From Dehalococcoidia bacterium (GTDB taxonomy: Bacteria; Chloroflexota; Dehalococcoidia; SAR202; UBA11138), in contig JAAXHZ010000162.1 in assembly GCA_012270625.1 (NCBI GenBank), forward strand, positions 1 to 9,638: a stretch of 9,638 nucleotides of DNA, read 5' to 3'. The notes under the pieces are model-generated. The model was given only the letters and a program-made list of their open reading frames with translations. It had not been told where the DNA came from and ran no database searches. Shown piece by piece: positions 1 to 6,131 of this stretch. The translations under genes were made by a program, and so were the position numbers. Within the stretch, counting starts at the first letter, position 1. Every line of letters starts with the position of its first letter.

Positions 1-25
1 AGAGGGTTGGGGTGAGGGTGAAAAG
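1..25 (-). repeat. Dispersed C-rich repeat, left-edge copy (inverted)
   Basis: The first 21 bases are the exact reverse complement of 7718-7738. Bases 8-25 are the exact reverse complement of 9618-9635 (core cttttcaccctcacccca). The copy is cut by the window edge. It has no coding content. Its position at the extreme end, mirrored by a copy at the other end, suggests the sequence stops where an assembler met a multi-copy repeat. Confidence 0.8.
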
Positions 26-173
26 TCCGGAGGCTTCGTGCGTCCCGGAGATTGTTCATGCTCAAACTGGTACAGTATCCTGGCGCCCACTCATATTGAC
101 ACAAGTGTTCCAATTGCCTACCGTCACCATCAACCATCCCGACACTCATGAGGTATGACTTAGAGGATCGCCA

Positions 174-248
174 ATGACCCGACTCAACATGCGCAACCGC
201 ACCTTGGGCATCATGGACAATGCTGAAACGCCGATTCGCCCTCAGTGA
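174..248 (+). pseudogene. N-terminal remnant of a site-specific DNA methyltransferase
   Basis: A 24-residue frame starts at ATG 174 with a good Shine-Dalgarno (AGAGGA, 162-167, 6-nt spacer) and reads MTRLNMRNRTLGIMDN before diverging and stopping at TGA 246-248. The opening matches the start of adenine-specific methyltransferases of the type 'LNxxNRTLxxGDN', and resembles the second remnant at 1674 (MTNLNFQNRTLFHGDN). The usual continuation to the DPPF motif is missing. The following HNH frame (220-813) is shifted by +1 and resembles the C-terminal HNH domain found in members of the same methyltransferase family. The simplest reading, by inference, is a gene that lost its central catalytic part by deletion, leaving a translation start joined out of frame to its tail. 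Confidence 0.5.
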
Positions 249-813
249 CATGACGTCCGCAACCACTGACGCACTGGCCGGGAAGCAGCCCGAGCTTTCT
301 GCAGCCGAGTCCTACACAATTGGACCGGCCGACTTGCCTTCTCGCGACGACAAAGACCCCGAACCCTTCCACAATCTCAAGCGCGTGGCCCCGATGAGAC
401 GTGGACAACAAAAGTCCGTGCGCTCCGCCTCATGGTTAGGCCGGATCCCAAAGGAAGAGGCGAAGCAGTTGCTGGTTGAGAAATTTGGCCCACACTGCTG
501 GGGTTGCGGATGGGAAGCGCCCACCTTCCCAAACGGCCAGCGTGATCTCGGCCTCTTGGAGGTTGATCATATCTGGGCGCGTAACGACCGTGACACCGTT
601 TCCGGCGGTTCGGACGAGTTGTACAACCTAGCCCTCCTCCACGCTACCTGCAACCGCCGAAAAGGCAACCGTCTAACTCTCGAGGAGCTGCGCCGCCAAA
701 ACGCCGATGACCAACGCATCTACGGAGACCCTAAAGACCTCGTGCATCTAGGGGAGGCAACACAATTCGCCAGCGAGTACATCCTCCAAAGTGAGGACTA
801 TATCGCAAAGTAA
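220..813 (+). CDS. HNH endonuclease-domain protein (probably the detached tail of a DNA methyltransferase)
   Basis: A 197-residue frame with a clear HNH nuclease core at residues about 90-160: CxxC (C93, C96), the metal-binding D116-H117, N136, then H141-x2-C144-N145 and K148-G149. C93/C96/H141/C144 form a plausible zinc site in which the usual first Cys of the second pair is replaced by His. HNH domains hydrolyse phosphodiester bonds with one divalent metal. The core and the following 'LTLEELRRQN' resemble the C-terminal HNH extension of some adenine methyltransferases. Residues 1-60 match nothing I recognise, and ATG 220 has no Shine-Dalgarno, whereas the out-of-frame ATG at 174 does. The original start is therefore doubtful and the frame may be a decayed fragment. 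The stop codon and last five codons lie inside the left arm of the 41-bp inverted repeat. Confidence 0.65.
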   Translation: MLKRRFALSDMTSATTDALAGKQPELSAAESYTIGPADLPSRDDKDPEPFHNLKRVAPMRRGQQKSVRSASWLGRIPKEEAKQLLVEKFGPHCWGCGWEAPTFPNGQRDLGLLEVDHIWARNDRDTVSGGSDELYNLALLHATCNRRKGNRLTLEELRRQNADDQRIYGDPKDLVHLGEATQFASEYILQSEDYIAK

Positions 814-839
814 ACGGGATTGATTTTGCAGGGGTATCC
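799..839 (+). repeat. 41-bp inverted repeat, left arm
   Basis: Bases 799-839 are a perfect reverse complement of 1946-1986. The arm starts tatatcgcaaag and ends ggggtatcc. Identity stops abruptly on the inner side (base 840). Just outside, weak similarity continues with small gaps (tgaggac versus tgagggac). Perfect 41-base identity across 1.1 kb is not expected by chance. It could be a terminal inverted repeat or the footprint of an inversion or duplication. The left arm also supplies the end of the HNH reading frame. Confidence 0.9.
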
Positions 840-853
840 GTGTCTATTATATT
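825..853 (+). promoter_or_regulatory. Possible inward promoter overlapping the left inverted repeat
   Basis: A -10-like TATATT (848-853) lies 17 bases after TTTGCA (825-830); an alternative -10 is TATTAT (845-850) behind TTGATT (820-825) with a 19-base spacer. Either would read into the segment towards the small gene pair. Many insertion sequences have a promoter partly inside the left terminal repeat. Neither hexamer pair is strong. Confidence 0.2.
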
Positions 854-875
854 CTTGAAAGGTAGGTAAACGCCC

Positions 876-950
876 ATGACGCAGAAAGCCCCCGGCAAGC
901 ACTTCCAGATAGTCGCTGAGGTAGTGGAGCGGACGGACAAGCCGACCTAA
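876..950 (+). pseudogene. Possible IS1595/ISXO2-type transposase N-terminal remnant
   Basis: A 24-codon frame starts at ATG 876, preceded by a purine-rich GAAAGGTAGG, and begins MTQKAPGKHF. That opening is characteristic of ISXO2-like (IS1595 family) transposases, which usually begin 'MxQKAPGKxxR'. After residue 10 the similarity is lost and the frame stops at TAA 948-950. There is no complete zinc ribbon or DDE catalytic domain downstream. Its position 36 bases inside the left inverted repeat is where a transposase start would be expected. The match is short, so this stays tentative. Confidence 0.35.
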
Positions 951-971
951 GTCTGTCATGGGAAAGGATGA

Positions 972-1370
972 ATGGGGCATCGCTGTGGGGTCAATTGCTA
1001 CAGGAAACAGGGGCGTCGCTCCGAGTGTCCATCGTGCAATCGCACGAACGAGAACAGACGGTTGCGTCGCGCGTTTGAGCGACTGCACAAAACCTCTCAT
1101 GGAAGGGAGTTGGCGGAGAGACATCCTAACATTCGCCCAGAGTGGGTTATGCGTATCATCGCCAATCCTCACGACCGATGGGAGAGAACTGGCGGGGACG
1201 GGATTCGCAGGACGTTCCTCGCTGGAGCGGTGCGAGAAAGCAACTCATGGATAGAGGTCATCTTCCTTGGCGACCCAGAAACCGGCAGGTTTGAAACAGC
1301 ATTCAGCAATAGAAATTTGGCAAGGCAGACACACTACGGCAGGAGGCCCGAACCATGGGAAAAACAGTAA
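972..1370 (+). CDS. Small DUF4258-like protein, candidate toxin of a toxin-antitoxin pair
   Basis: A 132-residue basic protein. From about residue 30 it has the pattern of short RelE/BECR-fold-like proteins (DUF4258-like): 'RHPNIRPEWVMRIIANPHDRWE', a 'GIRRTFLAG' strand, 'WIEVIF', and a final strand with 'GRFETAF'. Residues 1-29 contain Cys5, Cys9, Cys19 and Cys22, which could be a small zinc ribbon or untranslated sequence read in frame. AAAGGA lies only 3 bases before ATG 972, so the start is uncertain. The gene overlaps the next one by 16 bases, showing tight coupling. RelE-like folds in such pairs are often ribonucleases, but no catalytic residues can be assigned here and the family placement is by eye. 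A toxin role is inferred from size, charge and pairing only. Confidence 0.65.
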   Translation: MGHRCGVNCYRKQGRRSECPSCNRTNENRRLRRAFERLHKTSHGRELAERHPNIRPEWVMRIIANPHDRWERTGGDGIRRTFLAGAVRESNSWIEVIFLGDPETGRFETAFSNRNLARQTHYGRRPEPWEKQ

Positions 1371-1630
1371 CCGACACTCACGATGCGTCCGAACCCATAG
1401 TGAAATACTACCCCGATTCTCAGTCTTTGACCATAGAAACCGGTAGGCCCCAAGTGGACGGCGAGACAATCGCTGATGGTGTGGTGGTCTTCTACGATGC
1501 GGAGGACTCGAACAGTGTGTCGGGCATTTACATATATGGCGCAGAAGCGTTGCTGAAGCCGATCATTGATGTCGTCCTATCCCGTGAACAGGATGTCAGC
1601 GCAAGAGTGCAAGTACACGCTGATGAGTAG
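1355..1630 (+). CDS. DUF2283-like small protein, candidate antitoxin
   Basis: A 91-residue protein with a strong Shine-Dalgarno (AGGAGG 1341-1346, 8-nt spacer) and a start inside the end of the upstream gene. Residues 16-60 show the DUF2283 pattern: 'VKYYPDSQSLTI', then 'ETIADGVVVFYD', then a hydrophobic 'VSGIYIYGAEALL' segment. The C-terminus is acidic. DUF2283 proteins are short beta-rich proteins commonly encoded beside DUF4258-type small genes. Antitoxin function is inferred from neighbourhood and coupling, not demonstrated by the sequence. The order here would be toxin first, as in HigBA-like loci. The protein is intact and the frame is clean, which suggests the pair is still selected even though the DNA around it is decayed. 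Confidence 0.75.
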   Translation: MGKTVTDTHDASEPIVKYYPDSQSLTIETGRPQVDGETIADGVVVFYDAEDSNSVSGIYIYGAEALLKPIIDVVLSREQDVSARVQVHADE

Positions 1631-1673
1631 GAGTGATACATCTGCTCAGCAGTTCCCACTCCATGGTAGTGCA

Positions 1674-1934
1674 ATGACTAACCTAAATTTCCAGAACCGC
1701 ACCCTGTTTCACGGGGACAATCTTGACTTCCTTCGCGGTATGAACTCCGAGACGGTTGACCTTATCGCCACCGACCCGCCGTTCAACAAGAACAAGGATT
1801 TCCACGCGACGCCAGATTTCATCAGCCCCGCTTGTCCCAGCGGGCATCCCGAACAGAATCTCGCATGGATGCGCAACGGCATAGAGCCGGATGAGTGTCC
1901 GCGCTGTGGAAACACCCCTGCCATTCAAGCCTAA
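1674..1934 (+). pseudogene. Truncated N-terminus of an adenine-specific DNA methyltransferase
   Basis: An 86-residue frame starts at ATG 1674 with no clear Shine-Dalgarno. Residues 1-46 are recognisable: 'LNFQNRTLFHGDNLDFLRG', then 'VDLIATDPPFNKNKDFHATPD', which includes catalytic motif IV (DPPF, 34-37). From about residue 48 it diverges into a short Cys-containing tail (C53, C75, C78) and stops at 1932-1934. The S-adenosylmethionine-binding FxGxG motif and the rest of the target-recognition part are absent, so it cannot be an active methyltransferase alone. It is a different copy from the remnant at 174. It ends 11 bases before the right arm of the 41-bp repeat, so truncation was probably caused by the rearrangement that made this segment. 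The frame could extend upstream to ATG 1566, but homology starts at 1674. Confidence 0.65.
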
Positions 1935-1945
1935 ACCCTAATGTG

Positions 1946-1986
1946 GGATACCCCTGCAAAATCAATCCCGTTTACTTTGCGATATA
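1946..1986 (-). repeat. 41-bp inverted repeat, right arm
   Basis: A perfect reverse complement of 799-839, beginning ggatacccc and ending gcgatata on the plus strand. It lies just after the stop of the truncated methyltransferase frame. Confidence 0.9.
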
Positions 1987-2262
1987 AGTCCCTCATCCAA
2001 AGTAGAACGCAACCCTCAACAGGGCGGTGAACAGGACAATCGCACTTGTACTCAGCCAACCTATACCCTTCTCAGCTCTCCCTCAGGAAGAGGACTGGAG
2101 ACTGCCCCGTAATAGACACGGGGATGAGGATGGCTCTCACTCCTCACTCCTCTACACTCACTCCTCGAAAGTTGACTACATTCTGTCTCGGCTATTAGGA
2201 TTGCTCCGCCACCCACACAGTGGGCGCTGTAGCTTAATCGAGCTGCCAGGGGAGTTGGTCAC
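1987..2262. other. Noncoding stretch upstream of the CoA-transferase genes
   Basis: With the right repeat arm this makes about 330 bases without a convincing gene. It contains a pyrimidine-rich run of 'cactcct' units at 2135-2165 and a minor hairpin, CCCAC-ACA-GTGGG, at 2213-2225. I see no tRNA and no T-tracted terminator. The reading frames crossing it have no recognisable domain. Confidence 0.5.
2172..2198 (+). promoter_or_regulatory. Weak candidate promoter for the CoA-transferase pair
   Basis: TTGACT (2172-2177, five of six to a sigma-70 -35 box) is followed after 15 bases by TATTAG (2193-2198, four of six to -10). Transcription would start near 2205, giving a leader of about 58 bases. 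The spacer is shorter than ideal. Confidence 0.3.
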
Positions 2263-3492
2263 ATGCGTAAACACGCGCTCGAAGGGGTCCGGGTCGTAGA
2301 TTTCTCTTGGATCGTGGCAGGTCCGACGTGCACACGAATCCTCGCTGACTTCGGCGCGGAGGTCATCCGCGTCGAGAACGAGCAGACGATGGACTACACT
2401 CGAAACTCGATGGCGCCTCCGGGATCCAACAGCCCAAACATGGGCGGCCTGTTCAACAACCTGAACCGCAACAAGCTGGGAGTCACCATCAACGTGATGC
2501 ACCCCAGCGGCATGGAGCTTCTTCACGATCTCATCGCGGTGTCGGACATCGTAGTGGAGAACTTCAGCGCGACAGTCCTCAAGCGCTGGGGACTCGACTA
2601 CGAGGCGCAGCGAAAGATACGGCCCGACATCATCTACGTGAGCATGTCCGGCTTCGGACATACGGGCAGGGACAACAGGTACGTGACCTGGGGACCCACC
2701 GCGCAGGCGCTCTCAGGTCTCACGTACATGTCCGGACTCCCCGGCGAGGACCCCGCAGGCTGGGGATTCTCCTACATGGACCACACCGGCGGGTTTTACG
2801 GCGCGCTGGCGTGCATGAACGCGCTTCACCACAGGAACCGCACCGGAGAAGGTCAGTGGGTCGACCTATCGCAGGTCGAGGTGGGGATGGCGCTGACAGG
2901 CACGGCCATTCTCGATAAGACCGTGAACGGACGCGATTTCCGCAGGCCGGGCAATCCTCCAGGCAACAGGGCGCCGAACTACAAGGTCGCGCCTCACAAC
3001 ACGTACCGCTGCAAGGGAGAAGACCGCTGGTGTGTCATCACCGTATTCGACGACGCAGAGTGGAGCGCGTTCGTGGAAGCCATAGGCTCGCCCGAATGGA
3101 CCTCAGATGAACGCTTCGCGACCAACGAGGGTCGTTACCACAACCAGGACGAGCTGGACCGGCTGATAGAGACCTGGACTTCCCAACACAAGCCGCACGA
3201 GGTACTTCACACCCTCCAGGCCGCTGGTGTTGCCGCGGGAGCCGTCCAGACTCCAAAGGAGAAGATCGAGGACGACCCGCAGCTCAGATACCGCGAGTTT
3301 CTGCCTGAAGTAGAACACCCTGAGCTCGGCGTGACCAAGTATGAGGGACAGCCGATGCGTCTCTCGCGGTCTCCCTGGGAGCTCCGTCGCTCGTCGCCGC
3401 TCTTCGGCGAGCACTCGCAGCACATCTTCGGCGAGCTTCTGGGAGTTCCAGAAGAGGAGATCACTGACCTGATGGTCGAGGGGGCGATCTGA
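2263..3492 (+). CDS. Family III CoA-transferase (CaiB/BaiF), subunit with the catalytic Asp
   Basis: A 409-residue cytoplasmic enzyme of the CaiB/BaiF family, at the usual length (about 400). It moves CoA between an acyl-CoA donor and an organic acid through an aspartyl-CoA intermediate. Visible landmarks are the N-terminal 'LEGVRVVDFSWIVAGP', 'LADFGAEVIRVE' (28-39), 'NKLGVTINV', 'VVENFS', 'YVSMSGFG', and the catalytic Asp at 173 in 'FSYMDHTGG', close to Asp169 of formyl-CoA transferase. These are followed by the typical 'RTGEGQWVDLS' (193-203) and the C-terminal 'SSPLFGEHSQHIFGELLG'. The start is supported by AGGGGAG (2248-2254) with an 8-base spacer. Its stop overlaps the next start (TGATG), so the two are translationally coupled and probably form one enzyme. 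The substrate cannot be read from sequence; carnitine, oxalate, malate, mesaconate and aromatic acids are all used by relatives. Confidence 0.93.
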   Translation: MRKHALEGVRVVDFSWIVAGPTCTRILADFGAEVIRVENEQTMDYTRNSMAPPGSNSPNMGGLFNNLNRNKLGVTINVMHPSGMELLHDLIAVSDIVVENFSATVLKRWGLDYEAQRKIRPDIIYVSMSGFGHTGRDNRYVTWGPTAQALSGLTYMSGLPGEDPAGWGFSYMDHTGGFYGALACMNALHHRNRTGEGQWVDLSQVEVGMALTGTAILDKTVNGRDFRRPGNPPGNRAPNYKVAPHNTYRCKGEDRWCVITVFDDAEWSAFVEAIGSPEWTSDERFATNEGRYHNQDELDRLIETWTSQHKPHEVLHTLQAAGVAAGAVQTPKEKIEDDPQLRYREFLPEVEHPELGVTKYEGQPMRLSRSPWELRRSSPLFGEHSQHIFGELLGVPEEEITDLMVEGAI

Positions 3493-4745
3493 TGAACGGC
3501 AGTCAAGGCGCGCTCTCGGACCTGACCGTTCTCGACCTGTGCGACGAAAAGGGTCAGCTAATCGGAAAGCTAATGGGAGAGATGGGCGCGCGAGTCGTCA
3601 AGATCGAGCCGCCCGGGGGCGATCCGGCGCGCAGCATTCGCCCTTTCAGAAACGACGTGCCTGACCCCAACCAGAGTCTCCACTTCTGGGCGTTCAACAC
3701 CGCCAAGGAAGGTATCACGCTGGACATCGAACAGCCCACGGGCCGGGAAGTTCTCAAGCAGCTTGTCGCCAGGGCCGACGTGCTTCTGGAGAGCTTCGAT
3801 CCGGGCTACATGGACTCTCTGGGACTCGGATACTCAGACCTGAGCGCCGTCAACCCCGAGCTGGTAATGACGTCGCTCACGGCCTTCGGCCAGGATGGAC
3901 CGTACCGCGACTACAAGACGTCCGACCTCGTGGCGATGGCGATGGGCGGCGTCATGCACAGCTGCGGCTACGATGACCTGCAGGGCGCGCCTCCGATCAG
4001 GCCCAGCGGCGGACACGGCTACATCATAAGCTGCAACTACGCCACGATCGGCACACTCATGGCCCTCAACTGGCGCGACATGACCGGCGAAGGGCAGCAC
4101 GTCGATGCCTCTATTCACGAGGCCTGCTCCTGCACCACCGAAGCCGCGATGCCCACGTACATCTACACCAGAGAGCTGGTCAAGAGACAGACCGGCAGAC
4201 ACCACGGCGTCCAGCCGACGCCAAAGACGCTCTGCCCCACAGCCGACAGCCGGTACATCAACGTGTTCGCGGTCTTCACGAGTCTCGACCAGTGGCTGAC
4301 CCTGGTCAAATGGATGGACGAAGTTGGAATGGCCGAGGACCTGGTCGATCCCAAATACCGCGACATGGCGGCTATGCGACTGAGAACCGGCCCCGAAGTA
4401 GATCACGCGTTTGTAGTCGTGAAGAAGTTCATCGCGGCGCACAACGCGGAGGAGATATACCGCGGCGCCCAGGGACGGAAGTTCCCATGGGCCATAGTCC
4501 GGTCGCCAGAGGAGACGCTGAACGACGCCCACTTCGCAGAAGACCGAAGCTTCTTCGCGGAAGTAGAACACCCGGAGCTGGGTGAGATGTACACCTATGC
4601 GGGCCGTCCGTACATCATGAACGGCACTCCCTGGCGGACTTTCAGAAGTCCACTGCTGGGGGAGCACAACGACCGGGTCTATGGCGACGATCTGGGCATG
4701 TCGCCAGAAGAGATCGAACATCTCCGCGCCAACGGAGTGATCTGA
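3492..4745 (+). CDS. Family III CoA-transferase (CaiB/BaiF), partner subunit lacking the catalytic Asp
   Basis: A 417-residue paralogue of the upstream gene, with the family landmarks 'LSDLTVLDLCD', 'LMGEMGARVVKIEPPGGDPAR' split over 27-47, 'KEGITLDIE', 'DVLLESFDPG', 'VMTSLTAFGQDGPY' and 'MTGEGQHVDASIHE' (197-210), and the C-terminal 'SPLLGEHNDRVYG'. Aligned on the TGEGQ motif, the position of the catalytic Asp (173 in the partner) falls on Tyr177 in 'GGHGYIISCNY', and no Asp occurs nearby. By that alignment the subunit would be unable to form the aspartyl-CoA intermediate, so it is probably a structural or substrate-shaping half of a heteromer. Two-subunit family III transferases are known (for example SmtAB, BbsEF). 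ATG 3492 overlaps the preceding TGA, giving coupled translation. The alignment is by eye. Confidence 0.9.
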   Translation: MNGSQGALSDLTVLDLCDEKGQLIGKLMGEMGARVVKIEPPGGDPARSIRPFRNDVPDPNQSLHFWAFNTAKEGITLDIEQPTGREVLKQLVARADVLLESFDPGYMDSLGLGYSDLSAVNPELVMTSLTAFGQDGPYRDYKTSDLVAMAMGGVMHSCGYDDLQGAPPIRPSGGHGYIISCNYATIGTLMALNWRDMTGEGQHVDASIHEACSCTTEAAMPTYIYTRELVKRQTGRHHGVQPTPKTLCPTADSRYINVFAVFTSLDQWLTLVKWMDEVGMAEDLVDPKYRDMAAMRLRTGPEVDHAFVVVKKFIAAHNAEEIYRGAQGRKFPWAIVRSPEETLNDAHFAEDRSFFAEVEHPELGEMYTYAGRPYIMNGTPWRTFRSPLLGEHNDRVYGDDLGMSPEEIEHLRANGVI

Positions 4746-4910
4746 CGGCCATCGGCTTCGGAGCCTGGTATGTCCTGCCTCAGTGTCGGTCTCGATTTAG
4801 GGCTGCTGCTTTTGCGCCTCGTCTAGCCTTACTTACCCGTCAGACAGCGACGCATCTAACTCGTCGCAGGTAGTCCCGAGCACGATGGTACAATTGACTC
4901 CAGCCTGTAG
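4746..4910. other. Intergenic gap between the CoA-transferase operon and the ATPase cassette
   Basis: 165 bases. A small hairpin, GGCT-TCGG-AGCC (4754-4765), follows the CoA-transferase stop but has no following T-tract, so it is not a convincing terminator. The candidate promoter for the next operon sits at the downstream end. Confidence 0.4.
4886..4894 (+). promoter_or_regulatory. Candidate extended -10 promoter for the ATPase cassette
   Basis: TGGTACAAT matches the extended -10 pattern TGnTAnAAT, with TACAAT at 4889-4894. No good -35 box is visible at the expected distance, as is common for extended -10 promoters. Transcription would start near 4901, only about 10 bases before ATG 4911. 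The mRNA would then be almost leaderless, consistent with the lack of a Shine-Dalgarno. Confidence 0.35.
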
Positions 4911-6119
4911 ATGCCGGCCAGGAACGTCGTGATTATCACTTGTCTCAGACTTACCAACTGGCGCAACTTCACAGAGGTTGACGTCGCACTCCGTGAACGC
5001 GCGTTCGTCATCGGCCCGAACGCTTCGGGCAAGTCCAACCTGCTCGACGCCATACGTTTTCTGCGGGATGTGTCCAAGAGAGAAGCAGGTGGCCTGAGAA
5101 CTGCCGTGTCGAGTCGTGGAGGTGTTGGCCCACTCCGATGCCTGTCCGCGCGGGCCAACAGTTCGATTAGCATCGAAGTCCACCTCAGCCCTGAAGTCGA
5201 TGAGCCAGCCGAATGGGTCTATCGACTTGGATTCACAGCCGAAAGGTCTGGGAATCGGAGGGTGCTGATCCAAGAGGAGACAGTGGAGCACAACGGAGTT
5301 CGCATACTGAGTCGTCCTGACTCTGAAGACCGAGCTGACAGTGAAAGGCTTACCGCAACGGCACTGGAACAGATAAACGTCAATAAGGAGTTTCGCCCGA
5401 TAGCCGATTTCTTCGATGCTGTCACCTACATGCACCTTGTGCCTCAGCTTGTTCGACATGGATCGGAAATTGGTGGAAACCGTCTGGAGAATGACCCGTT
5501 TGGCCAAGGATTCCTGGAGAGAATCGCCGGGACCAACGCGAACACCCGTAAGAGCCGCCTGAAGAAGATTCAGGACTCGATTGCCGGAATAGTTCCGCAG
5601 CTAAAGGACATCGAATTCGACCGCGACGGTACAACTGGCCAGCCCCATCTGAAGGCTCGATTCGAAAACTGGCGTCAGCATGGAGCATGGCAGCGCGAGG
5701 ACCAGTTCTCTGACGGAACACTACGGCTGATTGGGTTGATGTGGTCCTTACTGGACAGCAGGGGGCTTCTCCTCCTGGAAGAGCCGGAGATTTCCTTGAA
5801 TCGGGACATAGTGATGAGACTGCCGGCCGCAATTCACCGGTTGAGTCGGGCAGTGCGCCGCCGTCGCAATGGACGCCGCCGAAGCGAGAGCAGGCAAGTC
5901 ATACTGACTACCCACAGCTCGGATATGCTGAGTGACAGCGGAATAGACGGACGAGAGGTACTCTACATAGAGCCTGGCTCCGAAGGATCGACCCTGAAGC
6001 TATTGTCAGACGATCCGAATATGCGCAACGCACTGGAAGCGGGTGTAATGCCAGGTGAGATAGCCCCTTTTCGCAGTCCCGAGTGGCAGATCCCAATGGA
6101 TCTGGGCTTGCGCGCATAA
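4911..6119 (+). CDS. AAA/ABC-type ATPase (OLD/RecF-like, AAA_21 group), candidate defence sensor
   Basis: A 402-residue soluble P-loop ATPase. The N-terminus 'CLRLTNWRNFTEVDV' followed by 'FVIGPNASGKSNLLDAIRFLRD' is the typical opening of the OLD/RecF-like group, with Walker A at G35-S42. An ABC-like signature, 'QFSDGTLRLIGLMWSLLD', spans 265-282. Walker B is 'GLLLLEEPEISLN' (285-297) and a switch His is in 'ILTTHSSDML' (331-340). No fused TOPRIM or nuclease domain follows; a separate TOPRIM-like protein is encoded 12 bases downstream. Such ATPases dimerise around DNA or control an effector nuclease in systems such as split OLD, Gabija and PARIS. Here that role is inferred from architecture. 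The start is ATG 4911; GTG 4929 (behind AGGAA) would remove six residues and begins closer to where homology starts. Confidence 0.88.
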   Translation: MPARNVVIITCLRLTNWRNFTEVDVALRERAFVIGPNASGKSNLLDAIRFLRDVSKREAGGLRTAVSSRGGVGPLRCLSARANSSISIEVHLSPEVDEPAEWVYRLGFTAERSGNRRVLIQEETVEHNGVRILSRPDSEDRADSERLTATALEQINVNKEFRPIADFFDAVTYMHLVPQLVRHGSEIGGNRLENDPFGQGFLERIAGTNANTRKSRLKKIQDSIAGIVPQLKDIEFDRDGTTGQPHLKARFENWRQHGAWQREDQFSDGTLRLIGLMWSLLDSRGLLLLEEPEISLNRDIVMRLPAAIHRLSRAVRRRRNGRRRSESRQVILTTHSSDMLSDSGIDGREVLYIEPGSEGSTLKLLSDDPNMRNALEAGVMPGEIAPFRSPEWQIPMDLGLRA

Positions 6120-6131
6120 CTCCGTATTTCT

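Larger units (their letters stand above)
799..1986. mobile_element. Putative small transposable or MITE-like element with passenger genes
   Basis: This 1188-bp segment is bounded by perfect 41-bp inverted repeats. It contains a short frame resembling the extreme N-terminus of an IS1595/ISXO2-type transposase (876-950), a small two-gene operon (DUF4258-like then DUF2283-like) and a truncated methyltransferase start. IS1595-family elements are known to carry passenger genes, which fits. Against it: no complete transposase is present, and the arms may extend beyond the true ends. If the termini are taken as the GGGGTATCC motifs (831 and 1954), the immediate flanks are inverted rather than direct repeats, so no conventional target-site duplication is visible. 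A non-autonomous or decayed element is my best guess. Confidence 0.45.

Noticed and set aside
96..124. Promoter with TTGACA at 96-101.
   Set aside because: The -35 box is perfect, but the sequence at -10 distance (TACCGT) is a poor match and no better hexamer is correctly spaced.
798..1172. Minus-strand frame of 124 codons opposite the small-gene region.
   Set aside because: It runs into the inverted repeat, shows no recognisable domain and lies opposite the better supported plus-strand frame.
2221..2262. tRNA-like string 'gggcgctgtagcttaatcgagctgcc'.
   Set aside because: No acceptor pairing, no anticodon arm and no TTC-loop sequence can be built, so the likeness is limited to a D-arm-like stretch.
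3834..4721. Long minus-strand open frame (295 codons) opposite the second CoA-transferase.
   Set aside because: It is an antisense shadow of a well-supported gene in GC-rich DNA. It has no domain and its composition is rich in Arg/Val/His, as expected of antisense translation.
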